A DNA stretch of 64,000 bases from Stutzerimonas stutzeri (GCA_002387205.1 DGLA01000010.1:438-64437), one strand, 5' to 3'. Counted from the first letter of the stretch, positions 46,274 through 56,244 are shown. Program-made: numbers and translations. The notes: generated by a model not told the origin, from the letters alone.

Positions 46274-48286
46274 ATGACCGATGCAAAACCCCATCCAGCG
46301 ATCCACCCCCGACTTGAACAGGCGCTGCAGAGTCCACGCATAGCCATAGAATCGACCCAGCCGGTGCTGGAGGGTGGCCGCTTCGCCGCGAAGGCGGTCA
46401 TCGGGCAACCGATCAACGTCAGCAGCAAGATTTTTGCGGATGGCCACGATCAGCTTGCCGCCTCTATCTGCTGGCGCACCAAGGACGAAACCACCTGGCG
46501 TCGCGCGCGCCTCAAGCTGATCGGCAACGACAGCTGGGAAGGCCAGTTCACGCCGACACAGGTGTGCTCACACGAATTCATGATCGAAGCCTGGTGGGAT
46601 ATCTATGAGACTTACCGCTACGAGTTGTCGAAAAAGCACACCGCAGGGGTTCCGGTGCAGCTCGAGCTGGAAGAGGGCCGTCTGATGCTCGAACGTGCCA
46701 GTCAGCGGGCTCAGGGCGAGACCAAGGCCATCATCGATGACCTGCTGCACCGGCTGAGCATGGCGCACCTGGACGACGAGCGGGTCTCGGTGATGCTGGC
46801 CAGCGAAACGGCGGCAGCGATGGCTGACGCAGACCCCCGCGAGCATTGCAGCCAGAGCGAGGTGTTTCCCATTGAGGTCGAGCGTCCACTTGCGTTGTTC
46901 GCCAGTTGGTACGAGTTGTTCCCGCGCTCCGAAACCGACGACCCGAATCGCCACGGCACCTTTCGTGACGTACATAAGCGTCTGCCGTCGATCCGGGACA
47001 TGGGCTTCGACGTCCTGTATTTCACCCCGATTCATCCCATCGGCCGCCAGCATCGCAAAGGCCCGAACAACACGCTGCAAGCCGGTCCGAATGATCCCGG
47101 CAGCCCGTACGCGATCGGTAGCGAAGCAGGCGGGCATGACGCGGTCCATCCCGATCTCGGCACACTCGATGACTTCCGTGACCTTGTAGCTGCCGCACGC
47201 GACCATGGATTGGAGATCGCCCTGGACTTCGCCATCCAGTGTTCCCAAGACCACCCCTGGCTAAACGAGCATCCGGGTTGGTTCTCCTGGCGGCCGGACG
47301 GGACCATCCGTTATGCGGAAAACCCACCGAAGAAATACCAGGACATCGTCAACGTCGATTTCTACGCCGAAGACGCCATGCCCGACCTGTGGATCGCTTT
47401 GCGTGATGTGGTCTGGCACTGGGTCGAGCAGGGCGTGAAGATTTTCCGGGTCGACAATCCGCACACCAAGCCCTTGCCGTTCTGGGAATGGATGATTGCC
47501 GATATCCGCGAGCGCGACCCGGACGTGATGTTCCTCTCCGAGGCCTTCACCAGACCGGCGATGATGGCGCGCCTGGGCAAGGTCGGCTTCAACCAGAGCT
47601 ATACCTACTTCACCTGGCGCAATAACAAGGCCGAGCTGAGCGAGTATTTCACCGAACTCAACGAGCATCCGCTGCGTGACTGTTATCGGCCGAATTTCTT
47701 CGTCAACACGCCGGACATCAACCCGTTCTTCCTGCATGACTCCGGACGCGCTGGTTTCCTTATCCGAGCAGCCCTGGCGACCATGGGTTCCGGGCTGTGG
47801 GGCATGTACTCGGGCTTCGAACTGTGCGAATCCGCGGCGATTCCGGGCAAGGAGGAGTACCTGGACTCCGAGAAGTATCAGATCCGAGTTCGGGACTACC
47901 ATGCGCCGGGGAACATCGTCGCTGAGATCGCTCAGCTCAATCGCATCCGTCGTCAGAACCCGGCGTTGCAGACGCATCTCGGCTTCAAGGCTTACACGGC
48001 CTACAACGACAACATCTTCTTCTTCGGCAAGCGCACACCGGATCTGAAGAATTTCATCCTCGTCGCGATCAGCCTCGATCCCCACAACGCCCAGGAAGCG
48101 CATTTCGAGCTTCCGTTGTGGGAGATGGGCCTGCCGGACCATGCCGAAACGCGCGGCGAAGATCTCATGAACGGGCATCGCTGGACCTGGTACGGCAAGA
48201 CTCAATGGATGCGGATAGAGCCGTGGCATTTGCCCTTCGGTATTTGGCGCATCAGTTCGGATGCAATAGATCCCGACTTAAAGTGA
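46274..48286 (+). CDS. glgE: Alpha-1,4-glucan:maltose-1-phosphate maltosyltransferase
   Basis: A 670-residue GH13_3 enzyme that extends alpha-1,4-glucan using maltose-1-phosphate. An N-terminal beta-sandwich and helical region precede the (beta/alpha)8 domain. The nucleophile is Asp394 in VKIFRVDNPHTKP, the acid/base is Glu423 in FLSEAFTRP, and the third carboxylate is Asp481 in NTPDINPFF; these positions match GlgE of Streptomyces almost exactly. The ATG at 46274 with AGGAG upstream is preferred to the frame start at 46181, which would translate the hairpin. treS-mak and glgB follow as the other steps of the GlgE pathway. Confidence 0.95.
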   Translation: MTDAKPHPAIHPRLEQALQSPRIAIESTQPVLEGGRFAAKAVIGQPINVSSKIFADGHDQLAASICWRTKDETTWRRARLKLIGNDSWEGQFTPTQVCSHEFMIEAWWDIYETYRYELSKKHTAGVPVQLELEEGRLMLERASQRAQGETKAIIDDLLHRLSMAHLDDERVSVMLASETAAAMADADPREHCSQSEVFPIEVERPLALFASWYELFPRSETDDPNRHGTFRDVHKRLPSIRDMGFDVLYFTPIHPIGRQHRKGPNNTLQAGPNDPGSPYAIGSEAGGHDAVHPDLGTLDDFRDLVAAARDHGLEIALDFAIQCSQDHPWLNEHPGWFSWRPDGTIRYAENPPKKYQDIVNVDFYAEDAMPDLWIALRDVVWHWVEQGVKIFRVDNPHTKPLPFWEWMIADIRERDPDVMFLSEAFTRPAMMARLGKVGFNQSYTYFTWRNNKAELSEYFTELNEHPLRDCYRPNFFVNTPDINPFFLHDSGRAGFLIRAALATMGSGLWGMYSGFELCESAAIPGKEEYLDSEKYQIRVRDYHAPGNIVAEIAQLNRIRRQNPALQTHLGFKAYTAYNDNIFFFGKRTPDLKNFILVAISLDPHNAQEAHFELPLWEMGLPDHAETRGEDLMNGHRWTWYGKTQWMRIEPWHLPFGIWRISSDAIDPDLK

Positions 48287-48430
48287 TTTCTTAAGAATGG
48301 AATAAAAACGTTATTTATCAGTTATCTATAAGCGTTGTTTAATTTCGTTTATAGACTAGCTGGCTAACCTTTCCGCCTCGGTTGGTCACCTGTGTGGGCC
48401 AGCCGTGAGGCAGATTAAAGGAATGAGGCC
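48287..48430 (+). promoter_or_regulatory. AT-rich promoter region before treS-mak
   Basis: This 144-bp gap is strikingly AT-rich in its first half (48287-48360) compared with the rest of the window. Candidate -10 elements CTATAAG (48326-48332) and TATAGACT (48350-48357) are present, but neither has a convincing -35, as is common for RpoS-type promoters. The treS-mak/glgB transcript may therefore start here independently of glgE. Confidence 0.4.
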
Positions 48431-51400
48431 ATGGCCAGAGCGCGCAAACCTGCTGCCTTTATCAAAGACCCTCTTTGGTACAAGGATGCGGTGGTCTATC
48501 AGGTCCACCTGAAATCCTTTTTCGATTCAAACAACGACGGCGTCGGCGATTTCCAGGGCCTGATCGAGAAGCTCGATTACATTGCCGACCTGGGTGTGAA
48601 CACCATCTGGCTGCTGCCGTTCTATCCCTCACCGCGGCGTGACGACGGCTATGACATTGCCGAATACCGTGGTGTGCATCCAGACTATGGCACCATGGCC
48701 GACGCCAAGCGTTTCATTGCCGAGGCACACAAGCGCGGCCTGCGCGTGATCACAGAGCTGGTCATCAACCACACCTCCGACCAGCACCCCTGGTTCCAGC
48801 GCGCCCGCAAGGCGAAGAAGGGCTCTGCTGCGCGTGACTTCTATGTCTGGTCGGACACCGACGAGAAGTACGACGGCACGCGGATCATCTTTCTCGATAC
48901 CGAAGTGTCCAACTGGACCTGGGACCCGGTCGCCCAGCAGTACTTCTGGCATCGGTTCTATTCGCACCAACCGGACCTGAACTTCGACAATCCGCAGGTG
49001 ATGAAGGCAGTCCTGAGCGTGATGCGCTACTGGCTCGATCTCGGAATTGACGGCCTGCGGCTGGATGCGATTCCCTATCTGGTCGAGCGCGACGGTACCA
49101 ACAACGAGAACCTGCCCGAGACCCACGCGGTACTGAAGCAGATCCGTGCCGAGATCGACGCCAACTATCCCGATCGCATGCTGCTGGCCGAAGCCAACCA
49201 GTGGCCTGAAGACACTCAGCTGTACTTCGGTGGCGAAGATGGCGGCCTGGGCGACGAGTGCCATATGGCGTTCCACTTCCCGCTCATGCCGCGCATGTAC
49301 ATGGCCCTGGCGCAGGAAGATCGGTTTCCGATCACCGATATCCTGCGGCAGACCCCTGATATCCCGGCGAATTGCCAGTGGGCCATCTTTCTGCGCAACC
49401 ATGACGAACTGACGCTGGAAATGGTGACCGACAAGGAGCGCGACTACCTCTGGAACTACTACGCCTCGGACAAGCGCGCGCGTATCAACCTCGGCATCCG
49501 CCGTCGCCTGGCGCCGCTGCTGGAGCGAGACCGCCGGCGCATCGAACTTCTCAACAGTCTGTTGCTGTCGATGCCCGGCACGCCGGTGATCTACTACGGC
49601 GACGAGATCGGCATGGGTGACAATATCTTCCTTGGTGACCGCGACGGTGTACGTACGCCGATGCAGTGGTCGGTGGACCGCAATGGCGGTTTCTCCCGCG
49701 CCGACCCACCCAGTCTCGTACTGCCGCCGATCATGGATCCGCTCTACGGTTACCAGGCGATAAATGTCGAGGCGCAACAGCGCGATCCGCACTCGCTGCT
49801 CAACTGGACGCGGCGTCTGCTTTCGATTCGCAAGCAGTTCAAGGCCTTTGGCCGCGGCACGCTGAAGATGCTCGCGCCCAGCAATCGAAGAATCCTGGCC
49901 TACCTGCGCGAGTTCACGACGGCAACCGGCGAAACCGAAGTGATCTTCTGTGTCGCCAACGTGTCTCGCTCTGCGCAGGCTGCAGAACTGGAACTGTCGC
50001 ACTACGCCGGTATGGTACCGGTGGAGATGGTTGGCGGCAGTGCCTTCCCACCGATCGGCCAACTGCCGTATCTGTTGACGTTGCCTCCTTTTGGCTTCTA
50101 CTGGTTCCAGCTGGCAACCAGTCACCAGATGCCCAGCTGGCACCAGGAACCCGTGGAAACCATGCCCGACTTTCAGACTCTGGTACTCAAGCGCCTGGAT
50201 ACGCTTTCGGCGAGCAACAAGCGCATTCTCGAAACCGAATCGCTGCCGGCCTACCTGCCCAAGCGTCGCTGGTTTGCCAGCAAGGACGCGGCCATACAGT
50301 CGATCAAGATCTGCTACAGCGTGCCCTTCGGCGATCCGCAGCGGCCTGTGCTGCTGAGTGAGGTCGCGGTGGAAGCGGCGGGGCGCACGGATCTGTACCA
50401 GCTGCCGCTGGGATTCCTCGACGAAGGCGACTTCGACACGGCCTTGCCCCAGCAACTGGCCATGGCGCGGGTCCGTCGCGGTCCTCAGGTGGGGCTGCTC
50501 ACCGATGCGTTCGCACTCAAGCAGTTTGTGCTGGGCGTGATTCAGGGCTTGCGCGACGAGCAGGTGCTGCAATGCGGCGACAGCGAAATCCGCTTCCAGC
50601 CGATGCCTCAGCTGGCCGAAATCGAAGTGGATGGCAATGCCGAAGTGCGCTATCTCACCGCCGAACAATCCAACAGCTCGGCAATCATCGGCAGCAGCAT
50701 GATGATCAAGGTTCTGCGTCGCGTGTCGGCGGGGATGCACCCTGAGCTGGAGATGGGCAGTTTCCTGACCGAGCAGGGCTTCACCCACATTTCGGCCATG
50801 CTGGGTCAGGTAAGCCGGTTCGCAAAGAATGGCGAGCAGTATGCATTGATGGTCGTGCAGCGCTTCCTCGACAACCAGGGTGACGCCTGGGAGTGGACGC
50901 TCAACACGCTCGATCGAGCGGTGCGTGACCAGATCGCCGGCGGTGTCTCGCTGCATGAAAACCAGTTCACTGCGTTGGAAGAACTGGAGGCCTTCAATCG
51001 ACTGCTTGGGCAGCGCCTGGGCGAGATGCACATGACCCTGGCGGTGGAGACCGACAATCCGGCGTTCGCCAGCGAGCCGACCCAGGCTGCGGATGCGAAG
51101 GAGTGGACCGACTCCATTTCACGCGAGGTGGAGCACGCCCTGGACCTGCTGCAGGCCCGTCGCGGCGACCTGGACCGCAAGTCCACAGCGCTGGTAGACC
51201 AGCTGCTCGGCCAACGTCAGGAGCTGGTCGCCGAGGTGGAGCGCCTCGCCGGCAGGACCCTCGGCGGGCTGCGTACCCGCGTCCACGGCGACCTGCATCT
51301 CGGCCAGGTACTGGTCGCACAGGGCGATGCCTACTTTATCGACTTCGAAGGCGAGCCTGCGCGCTCGTTGGAGGAGCGTCGAAGCAAGCTGAGTCCGTTC

Positions 51401-51754
51401 AAGGATGTGGCTGGTGTCTTGCGTTCGTTCGAGTACGCCAGCGCCATGACGCTGCGCAACGCCCAGATTAGCGATAGCTCGGACACTGCAGTTCAGGCGC
51501 GGCGCACCATTTCCGAAACCTACCAGCAGAGCGCACGGGCAGTATTCCTGGAGGCGTATCGCGAGGCGACCGCCGAGCTGCCGCACGCCTGGAAGGACGC
51601 TGCTGGTGCCGATGCGGCTCTGGCGCTGTTCAGCCTGGAGAAGACCGCGTATGAAGTTGCCTATGAGGCAGAGAACCGCCCGGCCTGGCTGTCTGTCCCG
51701 CTTCAGGGGCTCGCAGCGCTGGCACAACAGATTTCCGATGGAGGTTCCCAATGA
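48431..51754 (+). CDS. treS: Trehalose synthase-maltokinase fusion protein
   Basis: A 1107-residue two-domain enzyme. Residues about 1-550 form a GH13_16 trehalose synthase that isomerises trehalose and maltose, with nucleophile Asp212 (DGLRLDAIPYL), acid/base Glu254 (LLAEANQW) and Asp325 (RNHDEL). From about 590 to the end comes a maltokinase (Mak/Pep2) domain with the kinase-like catalytic motif RVHGDLHLGQVLV (Asp954) and IDFEGEP. It converts trehalose to maltose-1-phosphate, the GlgE donor. In mycobacteria the two are separate proteins; the fusion is usual in pseudomonads. Its stop overlaps glgB by 4 bp. Confidence 0.95.
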   Translation: MARARKPAAFIKDPLWYKDAVVYQVHLKSFFDSNNDGVGDFQGLIEKLDYIADLGVNTIWLLPFYPSPRRDDGYDIAEYRGVHPDYGTMADAKRFIAEAHKRGLRVITELVINHTSDQHPWFQRARKAKKGSAARDFYVWSDTDEKYDGTRIIFLDTEVSNWTWDPVAQQYFWHRFYSHQPDLNFDNPQVMKAVLSVMRYWLDLGIDGLRLDAIPYLVERDGTNNENLPETHAVLKQIRAEIDANYPDRMLLAEANQWPEDTQLYFGGEDGGLGDECHMAFHFPLMPRMYMALAQEDRFPITDILRQTPDIPANCQWAIFLRNHDELTLEMVTDKERDYLWNYYASDKRARINLGIRRRLAPLLERDRRRIELLNSLLLSMPGTPVIYYGDEIGMGDNIFLGDRDGVRTPMQWSVDRNGGFSRADPPSLVLPPIMDPLYGYQAINVEAQQRDPHSLLNWTRRLLSIRKQFKAFGRGTLKMLAPSNRRILAYLREFTTATGETEVIFCVANVSRSAQAAELELSHYAGMVPVEMVGGSAFPPIGQLPYLLTLPPFGFYWFQLATSHQMPSWHQEPVETMPDFQTLVLKRLDTLSASNKRILETESLPAYLPKRRWFASKDAAIQSIKICYSVPFGDPQRPVLLSEVAVEAAGRTDLYQLPLGFLDEGDFDTALPQQLAMARVRRGPQVGLLTDAFALKQFVLGVIQGLRDEQVLQCGDSEIRFQPMPQLAEIEVDGNAEVRYLTAEQSNSSAIIGSSMMIKVLRRVSAGMHPELEMGSFLTEQGFTHISAMLGQVSRFAKNGEQYALMVVQRFLDNQGDAWEWTLNTLDRAVRDQIAGGVSLHENQFTALEELEAFNRLLGQRLGEMHMTLAVETDNPAFASEPTQAADAKEWTDSISREVEHALDLLQARRGDLDRKSTALVDQLLGQRQELVAEVERLAGRTLGGLRTRVHGDLHLGQVLVAQGDAYFIDFEGEPARSLEERRSKLSPFKDVAGVLRSFEYASAMTLRNAQISDSSDTAVQARRTISETYQQSARAVFLEAYREATAELPHAWKDAAGADAALALFSLEKTAYEVAYEAENRPAWLSVPLQGLAALAQQISDGGSQ

Positions 51755-53967
51755 TTGATCGTCCGGCCGTGACCATGCCCGGTATAAACCTGCTGCCACC
51801 TGATGCCGATGTCGACGCGCTGGTGCGCGCCGAACACAGCGACCCCTTTTCCATTCTCGGCCCGCACGCAGACGGTGACGGGCTGGTGGTGCGCGCTTAT
51901 TTGCCCAACGCGCTGGGCGTCGAGGTGCTCGAGCGCACCGGCGGGCGAGTGCTGGCGGCAATGGAACAGGGTCAGGTACCCGGCTTTTTCTTCACCCGGC
52001 TGAGTAATCCACAGCCTTATCTGCTGAAAATCAGGTGGGCCGGCGGCGAGCAGATTACCGAAGACCCCTACAGTTTCGGCCCGCAGCTTGGCGAAATGGA
52101 CATGTACCTGTTCTCGGAGGGCAACCACCGGGAAATCGGCCGTGTATTCGGCGCGCAGGTGATGGAAGTCGACGGCGTGCAGGGCGTGCGCTTCGCCGTA
52201 TGGGCGCCAAACGCTCGCCGCGTGTCGGTCGTTGGCAGCTTCAACGGCTGGGATGGGCGCCGTTATCCCATGCGCTCACGCTTTCCGTCGGGTGTGTGGG
52301 AGATCTTCATTCCCCGGCTGCAACCCGGCGACAAGTACAAGTACGAGATCCTTGGTCCGAGCGGCATCCTGCCGCTGAAGGCAGATCCGATAGCGCTGGC
52401 GACGGAGCATCCACCGGGAACCGCCTCGGTCATCGCGCGCCCGCTGGAATACCAGTGGAACGATCAGGACTGGCTGCAGCATCGGGCGGAGCGGCAGTCG
52501 ATCAATGCACCGATTTCGATCTACGAACTGCATGCAGGGTCCTGGCGCCGTGAAGGTGGCGACGACGGCCGTCTCTACGACTGGCACGAACTGGCCGAGC
52601 GGTTGATTCCCTATGTGGTCGACATGGGCTTCACCCATATCGAGCTGATGCCGATCATGGAGCACCCGTTCGGCGGCTCCTGGGGCTACCAGTTGCTGTC
52701 GCAATTCGCACCGAGTGCGCGGTACGGCACGGCGCACGATTTCGCAGCGTTCGTGGATGCCTGTCACAAGGCCGGAGTCGGTGTGATTCTGGATTGGGTA
52801 CCCGCGCACTTTCCCACCGATGCCCACGGCCTCGGCGAGTTCGACGGCACCGCGCTCTACGAGTATGCGCACCCGTTCGAGGGCTTCCACCAGGACTGGG
52901 ATACCTACATCTACAACCTTGGCCGCACTGAAGTGCACGGTTTCATGCTGGCCTCGGCGTTGCACTGGCTGCGTGAGTTCCATGTCGATGCACTGCGCGT
53001 TGATGCAGTGGCCTCGATGCTCTATCGCGACTACTCGCGCAAGGAAGGCGAATGGATTCCCAACCGCCATGGCGGTCGGGAAAACCTCGAGGCCATCGAT
53101 TTCCTGCGCCATCTGAACGATGTGGTGGCGACCGAAACGCCCGGCGCGCTGGTGATTGCCGAAGAGTCCACCGCGTTCCCGGGTGTGAGCAAGCCGACCT
53201 CCGAGAACGGACTGGGCTTCGCCTACAAGTGGAACATGGGTTGGATGCACGATTCGTTGAAGTACATGGAGGAAGATCCGGTCAACCGCCAGTACCACCA
53301 CGACAAGATGACCTTCAGCATGGTCTATGCATACTCGGAACACTTCGTGCTGCCGATTTCCCACGACGAGGTGGTGCACGGCAAAGGCTCCCTGGTCGAC
53401 AAGATGCCGGGCGATCGCTGGCAGAAATTCGCCAACCTGCGTGCGTATCTGTCCTTCATGTGGACCCATCCAGGCAAGAAGCTGCTGTTCATGGGCTGCG
53501 AATTCGGTCAGTGGCGGGAATGGAGCCATGACCGCGAGCTTGACTGGTACCTGCTGGAAGAGGCGGATCATCGAGGCGCACAGAACCTGGTCCGTGACCT
53601 CAATCGGCTATACAGCGGAGAGACTGCGCTGCATGAGCTGGATGCCGATCCTGCTGGCTTCCAGTGGCTGATCGGCGATGATCGCGCCAACAGCGTCTTT
53701 GCCTGGCTACGCAAGAGCTCGGCTGGCTATCCGTTACTGGTGGTGGGCAACTTCACGCCAGTGGTCCGGGAAAACTACCGCATCGGGGCTCCTCAGGATG
53801 GCCGCTGGCAAGAGGTGTTCAACAGTGACGCCGAGTGCTACGGCGGGTCCAACGTCGGCAACGGCGGCGGGATTCTTGCCGAGCAGATACCGACGCATGG
53901 TCAGGACGTTTCCCTGTCGCTGACATTGCCTCCGCTGGGTGTGATCATCCTGAAACCACAAGGCTAA
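51751..53967 (+). CDS. glgB: 1,4-alpha-glucan branching enzyme
   Basis: A 738-residue GH13_9 enzyme that introduces alpha-1,6 branches. An N-terminal CBM48 pair includes GVRFAVWAPNARRVSVVGSF at about residue 150. The catalytic barrel has nucleophile Asp418 (ALRVDAVASMLYRDY), acid/base Glu471 (VIAEEST) and Asp539 (SHDEVVHGK). The full length with the N1 module agrees with the E. coli type. It is translationally coupled to treS-mak, and a large imperfect hairpin begins at its stop codon. Confidence 0.96.
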   Translation: MIDRPAVTMPGINLLPPDADVDALVRAEHSDPFSILGPHADGDGLVVRAYLPNALGVEVLERTGGRVLAAMEQGQVPGFFFTRLSNPQPYLLKIRWAGGEQITEDPYSFGPQLGEMDMYLFSEGNHREIGRVFGAQVMEVDGVQGVRFAVWAPNARRVSVVGSFNGWDGRRYPMRSRFPSGVWEIFIPRLQPGDKYKYEILGPSGILPLKADPIALATEHPPGTASVIARPLEYQWNDQDWLQHRAERQSINAPISIYELHAGSWRREGGDDGRLYDWHELAERLIPYVVDMGFTHIELMPIMEHPFGGSWGYQLLSQFAPSARYGTAHDFAAFVDACHKAGVGVILDWVPAHFPTDAHGLGEFDGTALYEYAHPFEGFHQDWDTYIYNLGRTEVHGFMLASALHWLREFHVDALRVDAVASMLYRDYSRKEGEWIPNRHGGRENLEAIDFLRHLNDVVATETPGALVIAEESTAFPGVSKPTSENGLGFAYKWNMGWMHDSLKYMEEDPVNRQYHHDKMTFSMVYAYSEHFVLPISHDEVVHGKGSLVDKMPGDRWQKFANLRAYLSFMWTHPGKKLLFMGCEFGQWREWSHDRELDWYLLEEADHRGAQNLVRDLNRLYSGETALHELDADPAGFQWLIGDDRANSVFAWLRKSSAGYPLLVVGNFTPVVRENYRIGAPQDGRWQEVFNSDAECYGGSNVGNGGGILAEQIPTHGQDVSLSLTLPPLGVIILKPQG

Positions 53968-54035
53968 GCATCCGCGTATTGGCTGGTCGCCCTTGCTCCT
54001 GGAGGGCATTGGTGACCACCTCCGGATGCGCTTAG
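53964..54035 (+). repeat. Large imperfect hairpin overlapping the glgB stop codon
   Basis: CTAAGC-ATCCG (53964-53974) pairs with CGGAT-GC-GCTTAG (54023-54035, 2-nt bulge). An inner arm TGGTCGCC (53984-53991) pairs with GGTGACCA (54011-54018, one G-U). No T-run follows, so it is either a transcript-protecting 3' structure or a REP-like element rather than a clear terminator. The rest of the gap to 54260 holds short palindromes (GCTGATCAGC near 54168) and the next gene's leader. Confidence 0.55.
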
Positions 54036-54260
54036 GTGTGGTCGTTGAACCTGACGTTTCTGTCGAGACAGGGATAGATATCCTGAAGCGCAGCCTTCGA
54101 TACTGTCGGTATGAAGAAGCAGAGATTCGTCGAACCGACCGGCTTGTAGCCGTTCAGGTCTGTAGCTGATCAGCCCTGTATCTGGTATTGCTTCAGCGTT
54201 CCAGAGCGGACGGGCCCATGCGGGACCAGCCGGCGATGGCGATCGAGGAGCAAGCATCGG

Positions 54261-55238
54261 ATGGCGGATCACGGCACCCACAATCATAGCCACAGCCACA
54301 GCCACAGCCACAGCCACAGCCATGGTGGCGGCAAGACGCTGGTGTTCGCCCTGGTGTTCACGACGGCCTTTGCCGCTGTGGAAGTATTCGGCGGCTTGAT
54401 GGCCGATTCGCTTGCATTGCTTTCGGATGCAGGCCACATGTTTACCGATTCACTGTCGCTGGGGATCGGTGCCTTTGCTGCCTGGCTGGCGAAGAAACCG
54501 GCGTCGCGCCAGCACTCGTTCGGGCTCAAACGTGCAGAAATGCTCGGCGCGCTGGTTAACGTGCTGTTCATGTTCGGCGTCATCCTGTTCATCGCCTACG
54601 AGGCGTTCCAGCGCATGGCCGATACGCCAGAGGTGGCGGGCGGCACGGTGCTGGGCATCGGTGCGCTTGGCTTGTTGGTCAACCTGATCGTCGCCTGGGT
54701 GCTTATGCGAGGAGAGCAGACGATCAACGTGCGCGGCGCGCTTCTGCATGTCATGGGAGACCTGATGGGGTCGGTCGCGGCGCTGGTTGCCGGTGCGATC
54801 ATTTATCTGGGCGGGCCAGCCGTTGTCGATCCGCTCCTGTCGTTGCTGGTCTGCTTGCTGATCCTGGTGAGCGCCGTTCGGCTGCTGCGCGAAGTCACCC
54901 ATGTGTTGATGGAAGGGGTCCCCAAGGGAATCAGCGCGCAGGAAGTCGGCAATGCCCTGGTCGGGATCTCGGGTGTGCGCGCGGTTCACGACATGCATAT
55001 CTGGAGCCTGTCATCGAGTAACCAGGCCATCGCGGCACATGTCGATGTGGAAGCGTTAGGGCGTTGGGAAGAGATCCTGCCGCAGCTACAGAGGGTATTG
55101 CGGGAGCGATTCGGCATCGAGCACAGCACACTGCAGCCCGAGGACGCGGCCATCCGCCAGGCCTGTGACGCCGATCCGAATTGTGGAGCGGAAGATTCGA
55201 TCAGCCAGACGAGCAATGGCGACCCTCGTCTGGGTTGA
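54261..55238 (+). CDS. Cation diffusion facilitator (CDF) metal exporter with His-rich N-terminus
   Basis: A 325-residue inner-membrane exporter of Zn2+ or a similar divalent metal, ZitB/CzcD-like. Residues 3-23 are a His/Ser tract (HGTHNHSHSHSHSHSHSH) that would bind metal. Six membrane segments follow. The transport-site motif LMADSLALLSDAGHMFTDSL contains the HxxxD pair, and a second HVMGDLMGS motif lies in TM5. The C-terminal cytoplasmic domain (SGVRAVHDMHIWSLSS) is complete. GAGGAG lies 10 nt before the ATG. It is convergent with the YbhN-like gene. Confidence 0.9.
   Translation: MADHGTHNHSHSHSHSHSHSHGGGKTLVFALVFTTAFAAVEVFGGLMADSLALLSDAGHMFTDSLSLGIGAFAAWLAKKPASRQHSFGLKRAEMLGALVNVLFMFGVILFIAYEAFQRMADTPEVAGGTVLGIGALGLLVNLIVAWVLMRGEQTINVRGALLHVMGDLMGSVAALVAGAIIYLGGPAVVDPLLSLLVCLLILVSAVRLLREVTHVLMEGVPKGISAQEVGNALVGISGVRAVHDMHIWSLSSSNQAIAAHVDVEALGRWEEILPQLQRVLRERFGIEHSTLQPEDAAIRQACDADPNCGAEDSISQTSNGDPRLG
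54288..54323 (+). repeat. AGCCAC hexanucleotide repeat coding for His-Ser repeats
   Basis: Five perfect AGCCAC units and a sixth AGCCAT form a 36-bp microsatellite inside the CDF gene. The unit is six bases, so copy-number changes keep the frame and only lengthen or shorten the metal-binding His tract. Confidence 0.9.
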
Positions 55239-55245
55239 AGCAGGC

Positions 55246-56244
55246 CTAGCAGTGACGGGCCTCTTCGTCGTTCAACGCCTGGTTGCTCGAGCGCAACTTT
55301 CTGGCACGCAATTCCAGAACCACGTAGACCACCGTCGCGAACAGCAGCGGAACCAGGAAATAGACCACCCGGTAACCGATAAGCCCGGCCACGATAGTTG
55401 CCTGGTTGAGATCGTCACCAAGCATAGCCACGAAGACGGTCTCGATCACGCCCAGCCCCGCAGGAATATGCGCAATCACCCCCGCGACGCTGCTGATCAT
55501 CAGAATGCCCAGCACCTCGGGGTAAGCCGCTTTCTGCGCCAGCATGAAGTAGACCACCAGCGCCATCAGCGCCCAGTTCGCGGCGCCCAGCAGCATCTGC
55601 ACCACCGCCAGGCGCAGAGAAGGCAGGTGGATTTCGTGCTTGCGCACCGTCCAGTGGCGCCGTTTCGAGAAGCCACAGGCCCATAGATAGACGATGGACG
55701 CCATCAGCAGGGCTGCGCCCAGGACACGCAGCGCCGTGCGACCGATCTCCCAATCGGCTGGCGGGGTGATCCAGCCCATGGCGAAGATCAACCCGGCAAG
55801 CCACAGGTAGCCGAGCCAGTTGGTCAGCACGCTCATGGTGAACACGCGGGTGATCTGGGAAGTGCGCAGGCCGAGCCGGGAGTACAGCCGGTACCGTAGG
55901 GCGATGCCGCCCACCCAGGCGCTCAGGTTGAGGTTGAAGGCGTAGCAGACGAAGGTAACCGGGACGATCTGCCGAACCGGCAGCTTGTGCTGGGCGTATC
56001 GCTTGCCAAGTACGTCGAAACAGCAATACACCGCATAGCTGAGCGCGGCGGCGGCACCGGCCAGCCACAGCGTTCGGGCATTGTAGTTACGCAGCGTCTG
56101 GTACACCTCGCTCCAGTTAACGTTGCGCGCCAGCGCGATCAACAGCCCCGTTACCAGAATGAAGAAAAGGTACGTCAGGCCCTTCTTGATCAGCGGCCAG
56201 CGTCGTCGCCAGCCGGATTGCGACGATTGTTCGGCTGCGGTCAT
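55246..56244 (-). CDS. YbhN-like integral membrane protein (lysylphosphatidylglycerol synthase TM-type, UPF0104)
   Basis: A 332-residue protein with about eight hydrophobic segments of the YbhN/flippase-like group, lacking the catalytic GNAT part of MprF. Conserved stretches include FNLNLSAWVGGIALRYRLYS and VAGVIAHIPAGLGVIETVFV. E. coli YbhN is implicated in phospholipid transport and lies beside clsB and ybhP, as here. The start at 56244 overlaps the cardiolipin synthase stop (ATGA). The frame opens to 56436 but lacks a start signal there. Confidence 0.82.
   Translation of the reverse strand: MTAAEQSSQSGWRRRWPLIKKGLTYLFFILVTGLLIALARNVNWSEVYQTLRNYNARTLWLAGAAAALSYAVYCCFDVLGKRYAQHKLPVRQIVPVTFVCYAFNLNLSAWVGGIALRYRLYSRLGLRTSQITRVFTMSVLTNWLGYLWLAGLIFAMGWITPPADWEIGRTALRVLGAALLMASIVYLWACGFSKRRHWTVRKHEIHLPSLRLAVVQMLLGAANWALMALVVYFMLAQKAAYPEVLGILMISSVAGVIAHIPAGLGVIETVFVAMLGDDLNQATIVAGLIGYRVVYFLVPLLFATVVYVVLELRARKLRSSNQALNDEEARHC

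Noticed and set aside
48629..51031. 800-residue open frame on the minus strand
   Set aside because: Antisense to treS-mak; composition is typical of a shadow frame (His/Arg/Gln-rich) and the plus-strand enzyme motifs are unmistakable.
54281..54325. Short tandem repeat that could be mistaken for a CRISPR-like array
   Set aside because: It is a contiguous hexamer repeat without spacers inside a CDF gene and encodes a His-Ser tract.
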